A stretch of DNA of 13,833 nucleotides from JAKPKF01 sp964579365 (GCA_964579365.1 CAZOFW010000019.1:1-13833), one strand, 5' to 3'; counted from the first letter of the stretch, positions 1-7,839 are shown. The notes: generated by a model from the sequence alone, not told the origin. Translations and numbers: made by a program.

Positions 1-1029
1 CCAGATATTGAAATGGCAGAGAGATTAGAATTGGCATTAGAATACTCTTTTGCACAAAAACATTTTAGAAAATCTCTTGATGGATATATCGGGGATATGG
101 GAGAAAACGATTTTGAGATTAAGAAGAAGGTTTTAACATACCTGAGAAATAATACAAATATTTACCGTTTGTACAAAGATATTTTTAAAGAAGATTTCTT
201 ACCGAACAATATCTCGGAGTATTCCTTAAAAGCATTAATCAGCGAGAACCACAATAACTTCTTTAGGATGGAAGATCTTGCTCCAATGGTATATCTCTCA
301 CAAAAGATTAACGGTACTAAACATGTTACAAGAGATACTGTAATGGTAGATGAGGCACAGGACATTAGTTTCGTTCAGCTTGCTACATTAATTAAGGTTG
401 CAAAGAATGGGAATATTACCTTAGCTGGAGATCTTGCTCAATCCATAATTCCTCCTTTCTACATTAGATCATGGGAGAAGGTTTTGGAATTACTTAAGAG
501 ATATACAGACAGGGAGGTATCTTTCCACCAGTTACAGAGGTGTTACAGAACTACTGTAGAGATAATTGACTATGCCAATGGTTTGTTTAGAGACAAATTT
601 CCTAAGTCATACCAACTTCCAGAGGCAGTTCTAAGACATGGCGATGATGTCGTTGTTTTGAATATTGGTAATACATTAGACAAGTGCAGTGAAAAAGATC
701 TGAAGGTTGTAATTGAGAAGATAAAAGAACAGTTTGTTAAGGGTGCTGTAACATGCGCTATTCTTTGTAAAGATAAAAATCATTCTACGAATATATATAA
801 CAAGCTTAAGGGTTATGATGAGTATCTAGACAGAGAGGTTATTAATTATACGGAGAACGATTACAAGCAGGGTTTGTTAGTAATGCCAATTGAGAATGCT
901 AAGGGTTTAGAATTTGACAGTGTGTTTATTGCAGATATGGATTCATATCCAGATGATGAATTGTCTTGGAGGTTGTTGTATGTTGGTATTACAAGAGCAC
1001 TTCACAGGTTGTTTATAATTAACAAATAA
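1..1029 (+). CDS. UvrD/HelD-like superfamily 1 helicase, C-terminal part (cut by window start)
   Basis: The reading frame is already open at base 1 (P-D-I-E precedes the first Met at 13), so the N-terminal part with the Walker A motif is outside the window. Superfamily 1 helicase motifs follow in order: VDEAQD (Walker B/motif II, near residue 112 from Met13), GDLAQS (motif III), LQRCYRT (motif IV), NAKGLEFDSVFIAD (motif V) and LLYVGITRALH (motif VI). The mix of motif III GDLAQSI and motif V KGLEFD resembles HelD (helicase IV, RNA polymerase-recycling) proteins more than UvrD or PcrA. The expected role is ATP-dependent movement on DNA or release of stalled RNA polymerase. The HelD assignment is inference, because the diagnostic N-terminal coiled coil cannot be seen. 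Stop is TAA. Confidence 0.88.
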   Translation, partial: PDIEMAERLELALEYSFAQKHFRKSLDGYIGDMGENDFEIKKKVLTYLRNNTNIYRLYKDIFKEDFLPNNISEYSLKALISENHNNFFRMEDLAPMVYLSQKINGTKHVTRDTVMVDEAQDISFVQLATLIKVAKNGNITLAGDLAQSIIPPFYIRSWEKVLELLKRYTDREVSFHQLQRCYRTTVEIIDYANGLFRDKFPKSYQLPEAVLRHGDDVVVLNIGNTLDKCSEKDLKVVIEKIKEQFVKGAVTCAILCKDKNHSTNIYNKLKGYDEYLDREVINYTENDYKQGLLVMPIENAKGLEFDSVFIADMDSYPDDELSWRLLYVGITRALHRLFIINK

Positions 1030-1033
1030 ATAA

Positions 1034-1066
1034 CCTTAGAGGATATTGACAATCCTTCTTCTAAGG
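1034..1066 (+). terminator. Hairpin after the helicase gene
   Basis: CCTTAGA at 1034-1040 pairs with TCTAAGG at 1060-1066, extended inside by GGAT (1041-1044) with ATCC (1052-1055) across a 4-base bulge. It begins five bases after the helicase stop codon. No T-run follows, so if it terminates it does so without a classic U-tract; other hairpins in this window share that trait. Confidence 0.45.
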
Positions 1067-1075
1067 TCTGAGCTT

Positions 1076-1209
1076 TGGTATTATTGACAACATCCCCCAG
1101 CTTTGCTACGCTATAAGACATACAGAGGGCAATGATATTTAGTCCATATGTGGTCGCTGGGATTAAGTTGAGCCAATAGCGAAACCGATCTGCACAGAGA
1201 GGTTTTGCT
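1076..1209 (+). ncRNA. Possible structured small RNA or leader with its own promoter
   Basis: An extended -10 element, TGGTATTAT (1076-1084), would start a transcript near 1091. A second possible promoter is TTGACA (1084-1089) with a 17-base spacer to TACGCT (1107-1112), preceded by TG. The RNA would begin at a region where CCCAGC (1096-1101) pairs with GCTGGG (1156-1161). It would contain the weak pair ACATA (1118-1122)/TATGT (1147-1151) and end with a strong 9-bp stem, AGCGAAACC (1178-1186) with GGTTTTGCT (1201-1209). There is no open reading frame of note. I do not recognise a known riboswitch, SRP RNA, tmRNA or RNase P signature. It could instead be merely an untranslated spacer. Confidence 0.3.
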
Positions 1210-1236
1210 TGTACTAGTAGAATTTCTCACTATAAA
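1209..1236 (+). promoter_or_regulatory. Probable promoter of the surface repeat protein gene
   Basis: TTGTAC (1209-1214) and TATAAA (1231-1236) are separated by 16 bases. Transcription would start near 1243, leaving about 9 bases before the ATG at 1252. The -35 touches the end of the 1178-1209 hairpin. There is no Shine-Dalgarno sequence before the start codon. Confidence 0.4.
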
Positions 1237-1251
1237 TTTACAAACAGATTA

Positions 1252-4170
1252 ATGAAAAAATCCTCTGTTTTTTTTGCAAGACTGTTTACTACCCTTTTCC
1301 TTTTCCTTTATATATTTGCTCAACCTATACTGGCTGTTGTAATTAATCCACCACTTTCAGCAAATGTATCTGAGGATTTTACTGGACCAGTAGTCTTTTT
1401 GACTTCTCCAGTTGATAATTACTTCACAAATCAGACAAGTGTTTTACAAACTTGGGATACTACCGACACTGATATTCTTAGGTATGAGTATCGAAGCTGT
1501 AGTAACAACCCAACAGCAGATGGAACTTGTGATTTAATATATTCAACAACATTAACAACAAAATCAAGAACCGTTAATAACAACAACATTGCATTCTGGT
1601 GGCAAGTTAGAGGCATTGATTCTTCATTAAATATAGGAGAATGGGCAACAGCACGAAAAATAACGATAGATACAACAGAACCAACAGTACCACAAAACTT
1701 AAGATTCTCTAATCCAGAATTATCTTGTGGCTCGTATACAAATATCGGAATGGTAACTGTAGATTGGAATGATTCTACAGATAACTTTGAATTAGCAGGT
1801 TACGATTACAGTATTGACTATCCACTTACTTCTGGAGGAAGAGGATTATGGAATTCGTTCTTCACTGCCTCTCAATATAGAGGCTCTCTAAATGAAGGAT
1901 TACATCAGATAAAGGTAAGAGCAAAAGACAAGGCTGGAAACGTATCCGCTTGGACTCCACTATGTGATCTTACATACGACAGTATTGCACCAGAGGTACC
2001 TTCCGGCATATATTTTAGAGATACAGATAATGATAAGGATATTCTTTGTAATCAATATGTAAATACCAGACATCTAGATGTTTACTGGAATGCCATACTT
2101 GGTGATCCAAGCTTTAGTCATTTTGAATACTCTTCATTTAATGCTCCAAATGGAAGTGCAGGATTAGTGCAAAGGTTATTCTATACAAACTTCTTTAATA
2201 GTTCCTACTGGACAATACCAATTGAAGGAACATATGGCGTACAATTAAGGTCTGTTGACCTTGCTGGTAATACATCTGCTTGGTATGGAGGAGCTGTAGG
2301 AATAAATAACAGCTGTAAGTTTACAGCCGATTGGACAGCACCAGATGTAGAAATTAATAACCCCGCAGAGGGATATGTCCATGGGATTGTTGATATCAAA
2401 GGAACAGTAACAGATGCAAATCCTCACCATTACTGGTTAAAGATATATTCTGGGAGTATACCAGTTGCTGGTCCAGGAACTGTTAACAGAACTACTTCAT
2501 TTACTAATGAATCTCTAATGTCTTGGGATACAACATCGCTACCAGATGGAGAATATATAATCAAATTAGAGGCAAGAGATGCAGCTAACAACAAAGACTC
2601 TGGTTCTGTAGATTGGCATACTGTGATAGTAGATAATGAAGCTCCAGTAGCACCTGAAATTGTATTTCCAAATGCTGAGCAGTACTTTAATACCCAGCCA
2701 ATATTGAATGATTGGTCAGAAGTAAGTGATGATTCCGGAATAGCATATTACAGAATTGAATATATCTATGATGATCTACACCTATTTTCAAATGCACCAT
2801 ACAGGACAACAACAGCTACACAGAGAAATCATACACCAGGGACATCGGAACAGGGTGGTGTTAAATTCAGAGTACAGGCATTTGACAATGCAGGAAATGA
2901 AGGAGATTGGAGTGAATGGCGACACTATTACTATGATGCTACGAATCCATCAGTTCCATCTGGACTCGTTTTTGAGACACTAGAGGGAGAAGATTTGGCT
3001 TGTGATGGCTACACCAATCTTTACAATATTATCACCAAATGGGAGGCTTCTTCCGATATTTCTGGAATCAGTGGATATGAATATCACTCCTTCAATCCCC
3101 CAACTGGTTGGATGTACAACGGGGGGAATCTTGGTAATGTGCTATACAGACATGGAGCATTTACGGTTGGTGAGGGTACATACGGATTTGCAGTAAGAGC
3201 TAAGGACCTTGCTGGTAATTATTCAGATTGGTCAGCCATAGATTTAGCAGGTAGCTGTAAGATTACATATGACATAACACTTCCAACAGTAGAAATAACA
3301 GCTCCTAGCGGTTTAATTAATGGTACAGTAGACGTAAAAGCGACATTTTATGACTTAAATCCGCGTGAATACACCTACTACATAACCAATACAACTACAC
3401 ATAGCCAATTTGCCTTTGACACAGTATCTTCTGGCGAATTTACTGACAGCACAATATACACTTGGGATACCACAGCTTCAGATGATGGAGAATATGAAAT
3501 ACTTGTTAGGGGTAGAGATAACGCAGGAAACATAAAAGAAGATGTCGAGCTCGTTGTTGTTGACAATACAAAACCAACCGCATCTACACTTGGTGCACTC
3601 ACATTTACAGTTGGTTCAACAACTCCAAGAATAATAACTGTAACGGATAACCATGAATTAGAAGAGATTTGTTACAGCTTTGGATCATCATACTCATGTT
3701 CACCAATCTCTGGAGTCTTACATAGTTGGGATGTCTCAAACTTGATAAACACTTTAGGAGTTGGAAGCGCGGTATTCTCCTACTATGTAAAAGATGAAGC
3801 GGGTAATCAAAGTGATGCTGAACTGTTAACAGAAGGTGATTTACCATACTCTTCAGCAATTACAGTAGAAGTAGCATCACCACTACAACAAGTCTTAGGA
3901 ACAAATGACACAAATAATAACAGACTCTTTGCAAGGACAATTGTAACAGAGGAAGAACCAACAGAAGATACAACAGAGGAACCATTGCTCACAGAGCCAT
4001 TATTGACTGATGAAAATGATCCAGAGGTTCTTGCAGCTACAGATCAACAAGAGAATGATGAAAAAACATTCCCATGGTGGGGATATTTATTAATAGCTAC
4101 CCTCCTGTTATTTATAATCTTTATTCTTTGGAGAAGAAGGCAAGAGGAAAAAGAACAGGGGTATTATTAG
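1252..4170 (+). CDS. Large exported Ig-like/FN3-like repeat surface protein with C-terminal membrane anchor
   Basis: The 972-residue product begins with a signal peptide (about 1-29: KKSS, a long hydrophobic core, then an AQPILA cleavage region). The body is beta-rich repeats of about 95-110 residues ending in D-x-AGN-x-S-x-W or similar. By eye there are four repeat types: C (about 45-141 and 465-562), A (144-243, 247-358, 566-674), B (364-462 and 678-772) and a last domain D (774-855). A and B recur in the order C-A-A-B then C-A-B, which points to a multi-domain duplication. Residues 856-938 are acidic and Thr/Glu-rich, then a membrane helix (about 942-960) and an RRR stop-transfer tail. VLAAT before the helix recalls the context of sortase signals, but no LPXTG is present. 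The likely role is a stalk-like adhesin or envelope protein facing outward. The start has no Shine-Dalgarno sequence. Confidence 0.85.
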   Translation: MKKSSVFFARLFTTLFLFLYIFAQPILAVVINPPLSANVSEDFTGPVVFLTSPVDNYFTNQTSVLQTWDTTDTDILRYEYRSCSNNPTADGTCDLIYSTTLTTKSRTVNNNNIAFWWQVRGIDSSLNIGEWATARKITIDTTEPTVPQNLRFSNPELSCGSYTNIGMVTVDWNDSTDNFELAGYDYSIDYPLTSGGRGLWNSFFTASQYRGSLNEGLHQIKVRAKDKAGNVSAWTPLCDLTYDSIAPEVPSGIYFRDTDNDKDILCNQYVNTRHLDVYWNAILGDPSFSHFEYSSFNAPNGSAGLVQRLFYTNFFNSSYWTIPIEGTYGVQLRSVDLAGNTSAWYGGAVGINNSCKFTADWTAPDVEINNPAEGYVHGIVDIKGTVTDANPHHYWLKIYSGSIPVAGPGTVNRTTSFTNESLMSWDTTSLPDGEYIIKLEARDAANNKDSGSVDWHTVIVDNEAPVAPEIVFPNAEQYFNTQPILNDWSEVSDDSGIAYYRIEYIYDDLHLFSNAPYRTTTATQRNHTPGTSEQGGVKFRVQAFDNAGNEGDWSEWRHYYYDATNPSVPSGLVFETLEGEDLACDGYTNLYNIITKWEASSDISGISGYEYHSFNPPTGWMYNGGNLGNVLYRHGAFTVGEGTYGFAVRAKDLAGNYSDWSAIDLAGSCKITYDITLPTVEITAPSGLINGTVDVKATFYDLNPREYTYYITNTTTHSQFAFDTVSSGEFTDSTIYTWDTTASDDGEYEILVRGRDNAGNIKEDVELVVVDNTKPTASTLGALTFTVGSTTPRIITVTDNHELEEICYSFGSSYSCSPISGVLHSWDVSNLINTLGVGSAVFSYYVKDEAGNQSDAELLTEGDLPYSSAITVEVASPLQQVLGTNDTNNNRLFARTIVTEEEPTEDTTEEPLLTEPLLTDENDPEVLAATDQQENDEKTFPWWGYLLIATLLLFIIFILWRRRQEEKEQGYY

Positions 4171-4174
4171 AAAC

Positions 4175-4198
4175 TTAGATTGTAATTTTTCAATCTAA
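4175..4198 (+). terminator. AT-rich intrinsic terminator after the repeat protein
   Basis: TTAGATTG (4175-4182) and CAATCTAA (4191-4198) form a perfect 8-bp stem with an 8-base loop, starting five bases after the stop codon. A T-rich stretch with a run of six T (within 4205-4214) follows closely. Confidence 0.55.
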
Positions 4199-4208
4199 CA
4201 TATTTAAT
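4180..4208 (+). promoter_or_regulatory. Possible promoter overlapping the terminator hairpin
   Basis: TTGTAA (4180-4185), lying in the stem and loop of the hairpin, is 17 bases from TTTAAT (4203-4208). Ten bases then separate the -10 from the ATG at 4219, so the message would be nearly leaderless. The -10 is weak and the call rests mainly on the spacing. Confidence 0.3.
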
Positions 4209-4218
4209 TTTTTATTTA

Positions 4219-4860
4219 ATGTCAATGAAAAAAACATTAATAGTATGCCTATTGTCAGGGATATTTATATTCCTTTTAGGCATTGTTTCTCCTTTAACAT
4301 TTAAGGCAGAGGCAAAAAATAATGAATGCACAACAATTCAAAGTGGAGAGTTAATAAGTAGTGCTGGAGATGTAATAACAACCGGTTACGATGAATGGGG
4401 ATACAATTACCAAGCACATTTGTTCAATGGAACATATTGCGATGCATACAGGAATGCAGATTGGTGCCAAGCCTGGGCAGAAGATAACCTAACTATGAAA
4501 TGGAATGATGCATGGTTAAGCAATAAAGATTGTGATGATGACGAGTTGCTAGACAGACATGATGGATTTGACTCTTACATTGGTTCTGGTGCATGGTTAA
4601 CAAACCACATGAGCGGAACATACGTTGATAATAATGGAGTACAACAAAAATGGACATATTTTGTAAAAATAATAGCGGCTCCCTCTGATGCTAAATTAGT
4701 TGATGGAGAGTGGTTTACTGCAGATGAAGATTTAATTGGTTACGAAATATGGGGAGAATTTGCAGTAGTTTTAGAAATTTCTAATGATACTGGCACAGGA
4801 GATCACGGGATACTGAACAAAGGAGAAGCTCCTTTAGGGTTTGGTTTTTACAGGCCTTAG
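4219..4860 (+). CDS. Exported Cys-containing protein of unknown function
   Basis: The 213-residue product has a signal peptide (MSMKK, hydrophobic core about 7-27, likely cleavage after KAEA near residue 32). A second Met codon at 4225 (MKK) is an equally good start and neither has a Shine-Dalgarno sequence. The mature part has four cysteines (about 37, 74, 83 and 105), many aromatic residues, and an acidic segment DCDDDELLDRHDG (about 104-116) resembling calcium-binding loops of the thrombospondin type 3 or EF-hand kind. No catalytic motif is recognised. The sequence has the feel of a family of short exported proteins seen in Patescibacteria and some archaea, but I cannot name it. It follows the repeat surface protein and probably acts at the cell surface. 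Confidence 0.75.
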   Translation: MSMKKTLIVCLLSGIFIFLLGIVSPLTFKAEAKNNECTTIQSGELISSAGDVITTGYDEWGYNYQAHLFNGTYCDAYRNADWCQAWAEDNLTMKWNDAWLSNKDCDDDELLDRHDGFDSYIGSGAWLTNHMSGTYVDNNGVQQKWTYFVKIIAAPSDAKLVDGEWFTADEDLIGYEIWGEFAVVLEISNDTGTGDHGILNKGEAPLGFGFYRP

Positions 4861-4871
4861 TAGAAACAAGT

Positions 4872-4902
4872 GAAGCCCTCTTTTGAAAGAACTGAGGGCT
4901 TC
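4872..4902 (+). terminator. GC-rich terminator hairpin with no U-tract
   Basis: GAAGCCCTC (4872-4880) and GAGGGCTTC (4894-4902) form a perfect 9-bp stem with a 13-base loop, about 11 bases after the stop at 4860. No T-run follows on the plus strand; instead a promoter -10 box starts four bases later. Confidence 0.6.
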
Positions 4903-4911
4903 TGCTACAAT
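4883..4911 (+). promoter_or_regulatory. Promoter of the PAP2-like gene, -35 inside the terminator loop
   Basis: TTGAAA (4883-4888) and TACAAT (4906-4911) are separated by exactly 17 bases, with TG at 4903-4904 giving an extended -10 (TGCTACAAT). Only five bases separate the -10 from the ATG at 4917, so transcription should begin at or within the start codon, giving a leaderless message. Confidence 0.65.
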
Positions 4912-4916
4912 AAACA

Positions 4917-5489
4917 ATGCCTAAAAAGAAACTAGCCCGAATAATATCAGAGGTATTTAATGGATTCTTCACTATGTTGCTTACCCCAACACTGGTATTT
5001 CTCATCTCTGATATACAGCTCATATACAAAATAATCTTCATCACACTCTACATCTCACTTCCATTATTACTTTTCTTTTACTTAAGAAAAATTGGTAAAG
5101 TTTCGGATTACGAATTTACTAAAAGAGAAGAAAGACCCCTTTACTTTGCTCTACACGCAACAATCTTCCTTCTACTAAGTATAGCCGCCATCCTGCTCTT
5201 CAAAAACCCAGAAATTACAACAGTAACCACTACAGCCTTCGTAGTCTCCACAGCACTTACCATCGTTACCCTGTTCTGGAAGATTAGTGGCCACATGATA
5301 TTCTCCACACTCCTCTTCTTTACACTTGTTTTCCTCTTTCCTAACCTTTCCTTCCTTTGGCTCTTCTTTGTTTTCACACCTGCAATAGCATGGTCTAGAG
5401 TAGAGCTTGGTAAACACACATGGATGCAAACAGTCGCGGGTGTAGCTGTTTCAACAGTAATCGCTGTTACCTTTTTCTTTGTTCTTTGA
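4917..5489 (+). CDS. PAP2-superfamily-like integral membrane protein
   Basis: The 190-residue product is very hydrophobic with about five to six membrane helices. PAP2 (lipid phosphate phosphatase) motifs can be matched: KREERP (69-74) for the KxxxxxxRP motif, WKISGHM (121-127) for PSGH, and SRVELGKH (160-167) for SRxxxxxH. The predicted catalytic His126 and His167 and phosphate-binding Arg73 and Arg161 are present. The Pro of PSGH is Ile, and the Asp four residues after the second His is Gln171. A role in dephosphorylating a polyprenyl or lipid phosphate is the family expectation; the changed residues make activity uncertain. The start is fixed by the leaderless promoter at 4883-4911. The stop TGA (5487-5489) supplies the TG of the gatA extended -10 element. 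Confidence 0.7.
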   Translation: MPKKKLARIISEVFNGFFTMLLTPTLVFLISDIQLIYKIIFITLYISLPLLLFFYLRKIGKVSDYEFTKREERPLYFALHATIFLLLSIAAILLFKNPEITTVTTTAFVVSTALTIVTLFWKISGHMIFSTLLFFTLVFLFPNLSFLWLFFVFTPAIAWSRVELGKHTWMQTVAGVAVSTVIAVTFFFVL

Positions 5490-5495
5490 TACAAT
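5487..5495 (+). promoter_or_regulatory. Extended -10 promoter of gatA
   Basis: TGATACAAT (5487-5495) is an extended -10 whose TGA is also the stop codon of the upstream gene. A weak -35 (TTACCT, 5467-5472) sits 17 bases upstream. Ten bases separate the -10 from the gatA ATG at 5506, leaving a leader of only about 3-5 bases. Confidence 0.5.
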
Positions 5496-5505
5496 ACCTG
5501 TATTA

Positions 5506-6948
5506 ATGGAAAATCTCAGTATTACACAACTAAGAGAAAAATTACTTAAGAAAGAAATTTCCGCAACTGAAGCTGTAAACTACTACCTAGACAGGATTGC
5601 TAGATTAGAAAAAGACCTTAATACATACATTACCATTAACAAAGAAGACTCCCTTAAAAAAGCGAAAGAATTCGACAACAATTTTGAAACTCTCAAAGAA
5701 AAGAAGTTAGCGGGTATACCAATTGCAGTTAAAGATGTCTTCTCTACCAAAGATATACCAACTACATGCGCTTCACACATACTAGATGGTTACAAACCCG
5801 TTTACAACGCTACTGTAGTACAAAGAATACTAGATGAACAAGCCATAATACTTGGGAAAACAAACCTAGACCAATTCTGTCATGGAAGTGGTACAGTAAC
5901 ATCCTACTACGGACCCTCTAGGAACCCTTGGGACAAAGATACTCTTCCAGGAGGATCAAGTGGTGGTTCTAGTGCAGCAGTTGCTGCAGATATGTGTACA
6001 GCCTCTCTAGGAACTGAAACAGCAGGCTCTATAAGGTTACCTGCATCATGGTGTGGAATTGTAGGTCTTAAACCAACATATTCCAGAGTATCTAGATACG
6101 GTGTACTTGCAATGGGCTCTTCCCTGGACAGTCCAGGACCAATTGTTAAAACAGTAGAAGATGCAGCATATTTGCTAGGTATAATTGCTGGATATGACAA
6201 GAATGACTTCACATCCTCCAAAGAACCGGTAAATGACTACCAAAAATTACTAGATCCATCCAAGATTAAGGGTATGAGATTAGCATTACCGAAGGAATAT
6301 CTAGAACTAGATATACAGGACGGAGTAAGAAAGAACTTTGAAAACAGTATAGCCATATTAAAAGACTTAGGAGCCATTATCGAGGAAGTCTCTGTCATGG
6401 ATCCTAAATTCGCCATGGCGGTATATACCATAACATGCAGAAGTGAAGTGTCTTCGAACTTAGCAAGATACGATGGTACAAGATATGGATTAGAAGGTAG
6501 TAAGAACGGTAATGTAAAAGAATATTACGAATCTACAAGAGGTGAAGGACTTGGAGAAGAACCAAAACGAAGAGTCATGACAGGCACATTCTCTCTCTCC
6601 GCAGGATATGCAGATGAATATTTCAAGAAATCTGAACAGGTTAGACAATTAATTAAAGATGACCTAGATGGAGTATTAAAGAAATATGATGCAATAGTGT
6701 CCCCTACTACCCCATCAGTTGCGCTAAAAGACAAAGACGCAGACAATCCTCTCTTTGGAGAAATAGCTGATGTACTTGCAGAAGGAAGTTCAGAAGCAGG
6801 ATTACCAGGTATCTCCATACCATCTGGATTATCTAACAGAATGCCAACAGGTATCCAGTTTATTGGAAGATACTTTGACGAACAGACAATACTAAATGCA
6901 GCTTATGCATTAGAAAAAGAAATTGGACCATTGAAATTAAGGTTGTAG
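5506..6948 (+). CDS. gatA: Aspartyl/glutamyl-tRNA amidotransferase subunit A
   Basis: GatA is the amidase of GatCAB. It hydrolyses glutamine and supplies ammonia to convert Glu-tRNA(Gln), and often Asp-tRNA(Asn), to the correct amidated form. The 480-residue product has the amidase signature. The Ser-cisSer-Lys triad maps to Lys76 (GIPIAVKD), Ser151 (PGGSSGGSS) and Ser175 (TAGSIRLPA); the 99- and 24-residue spacings match those I recall for characterised GatA. The usual TGGSIRQPA is TAGSIRLPA here. I chose the ATG at 5506, since MENLSI aligns with typical GatA N-termini and the promoter at 5487-5495 lies just upstream; an in-frame ATG at 5479 overlaps the previous gene and is unlikely. gatB begins 6.6 kb downstream rather than adjacent. 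The last 12 bases overlap the convergent Gmad2-GerMN gene. Confidence 0.97.
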   Translation: MENLSITQLREKLLKKEISATEAVNYYLDRIARLEKDLNTYITINKEDSLKKAKEFDNNFETLKEKKLAGIPIAVKDVFSTKDIPTTCASHILDGYKPVYNATVVQRILDEQAIILGKTNLDQFCHGSGTVTSYYGPSRNPWDKDTLPGGSSGGSSAAVAADMCTASLGTETAGSIRLPASWCGIVGLKPTYSRVSRYGVLAMGSSLDSPGPIVKTVEDAAYLLGIIAGYDKNDFTSSKEPVNDYQKLLDPSKIKGMRLALPKEYLELDIQDGVRKNFENSIAILKDLGAIIEEVSVMDPKFAMAVYTITCRSEVSSNLARYDGTRYGLEGSKNGNVKEYYESTRGEGLGEEPKRRVMTGTFSLSAGYADEYFKKSEQVRQLIKDDLDGVLKKYDAIVSPTTPSVALKDKDADNPLFGEIADVLAEGSSEAGLPGISIPSGLSNRMPTGIQFIGRYFDEQTILNAAYALEKEIGPLKLRL

Positions 6949-7830
6949 GATCGCTTCGCTTTCTCCGTTTATAGAGATAATCACCTTGCTAACAGTTGAG
7001 AACTGTTTCAATGTTTGTGTAATTTCCGCTCTAATTCTGTCAACTAGACATGAACCTCCGATTCCCTCTCCAAGTTTTTCATTGAAATCTACATATGCAA
7101 TACCCTTAGATATCTTCAGGGAATTGATTGTTACACCAGAAGGAATAGAAGAAATATATCCCTTGTCTTCCTCAGCACTTGTAGTCCCCTTTAGAAGTTC
7201 AAGCAGTGCAGCTCTACCAACAGCCTCTGTTTTTACAACTTTTCTGCTTACTGCATATACTTTAGTACAGTTCTCTGCGTTTGGATCTTTAACAGTATTA
7301 CCAAAATACACTAGGAGATTCATTGTGCTATCTATTTCACAAAGGGTCTTGAAGAATATTGGGATTTCAAAACTGTCATCATTTGCTGCTTCTCCAGATG
7401 GATTATCTTTAGAGAATATTAGCTTGGCATTTCCATCGCACTTCTCAGTACAATCTATACTGGCTGTAAATTTAACAAAATCATCTGTATTAGCATCTCC
7501 CACAGCTTTAGCTTGTGCAGTAAGTATTTCTGCACCAGTACCACTCACTAACTTAATTGGGAATACTCCTTCGAAGAACCATCCACCTGGTATTTCACCC
7601 TCAATATCAAAAGAACAATCTACTTCTGCGTTTGGAAGAGGTGTAACCATTTTGTACTCCACACCCTTTGCTGATCTTGTTACAACCTTTTTATCCTCAT
7701 CTTGAGTATTATTCTGCTTGTCGAAAATGGGAATAAATTCTAATATTTGATCTCTGAAAATGTAAACAAGAGGGATAGAGATGAGAAGAAGAATTGCGAT
7801 AACAAATAGAATAATGTATTTCCTTTTCAT
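6937..7830 (-). CDS. Membrane-anchored Gmad2-GerMN domain protein
   Basis: The 297-residue product has a short basic N-terminus (MKRK) and one membrane helix (about 5-25), so the rest should lie outside the membrane. Residues about 60-160 match the Ig-like Gmad2 domain (TPLPNAEV, GGWFFEGVFPIKL, DDFVKFTASI, DNPSGE). Residues about 169-293 match GerMN (LLVYFGNT, AALLELLKGTTSAEEDKG, IPSGVTINSLKI, GIAYVDFNEKL, ITQTLKQF). Both names come from spore germination GerM proteins, but the pair is found in non-sporulating bacteria and is thought to act at the envelope, perhaps binding peptidoglycan. Cysteine pairs (for example 127/131) are visible. The promoter at 7840-7868 leaves about 2-3 leader bases. 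It converges on gatA with a 12-base overlap and no visible terminator. Confidence 0.85.
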   Translation of the reverse strand: MKRKYIILFVIAILLLISIPLVYIFRDQILEFIPIFDKQNNTQDEDKKVVTRSAKGVEYKMVTPLPNAEVDCSFDIEGEIPGGWFFEGVFPIKLVSGTGAEILTAQAKAVGDANTDDFVKFTASIDCTEKCDGNAKLIFSKDNPSGEAANDDSFEIPIFFKTLCEIDSTMNLLVYFGNTVKDPNAENCTKVYAVSRKVVKTEAVGRAALLELLKGTTSAEEDKGYISSIPSGVTINSLKISKGIAYVDFNEKLGEGIGGSCLVDRIRAEITQTLKQFSTVSKVIISINGESEAILQP

Positions 7831-7839
7831 ATATCTATA

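Noticed and set aside
5487..5489. UGA read as glycine or tryptophan
   Set aside because: Read-through of this TGA would run into the gatA promoter with no sensible extension, and the TGA of paralogue B is also a natural end, so the standard code fits.
5141..5494. Minus-strand frames opposite the PAP2-like gene
   Set aside because: Lys/Arg/Val-rich composition typical of antisense to a membrane protein; the plus frame has the promoter and motifs.
5479..5505. Upstream in-frame ATG of gatA
   Set aside because: It would overlap the PAP2-like gene, precedes the -10 element and adds residues not seen in GatA.
6986..7705. 239-codon plus-strand frame opposite the Gmad2-GerMN gene
   Set aside because: It is the antisense of a gene with clear domain matches, is Ser/Leu/Pro-rich as antisense frames are, and has no motif or promoter.
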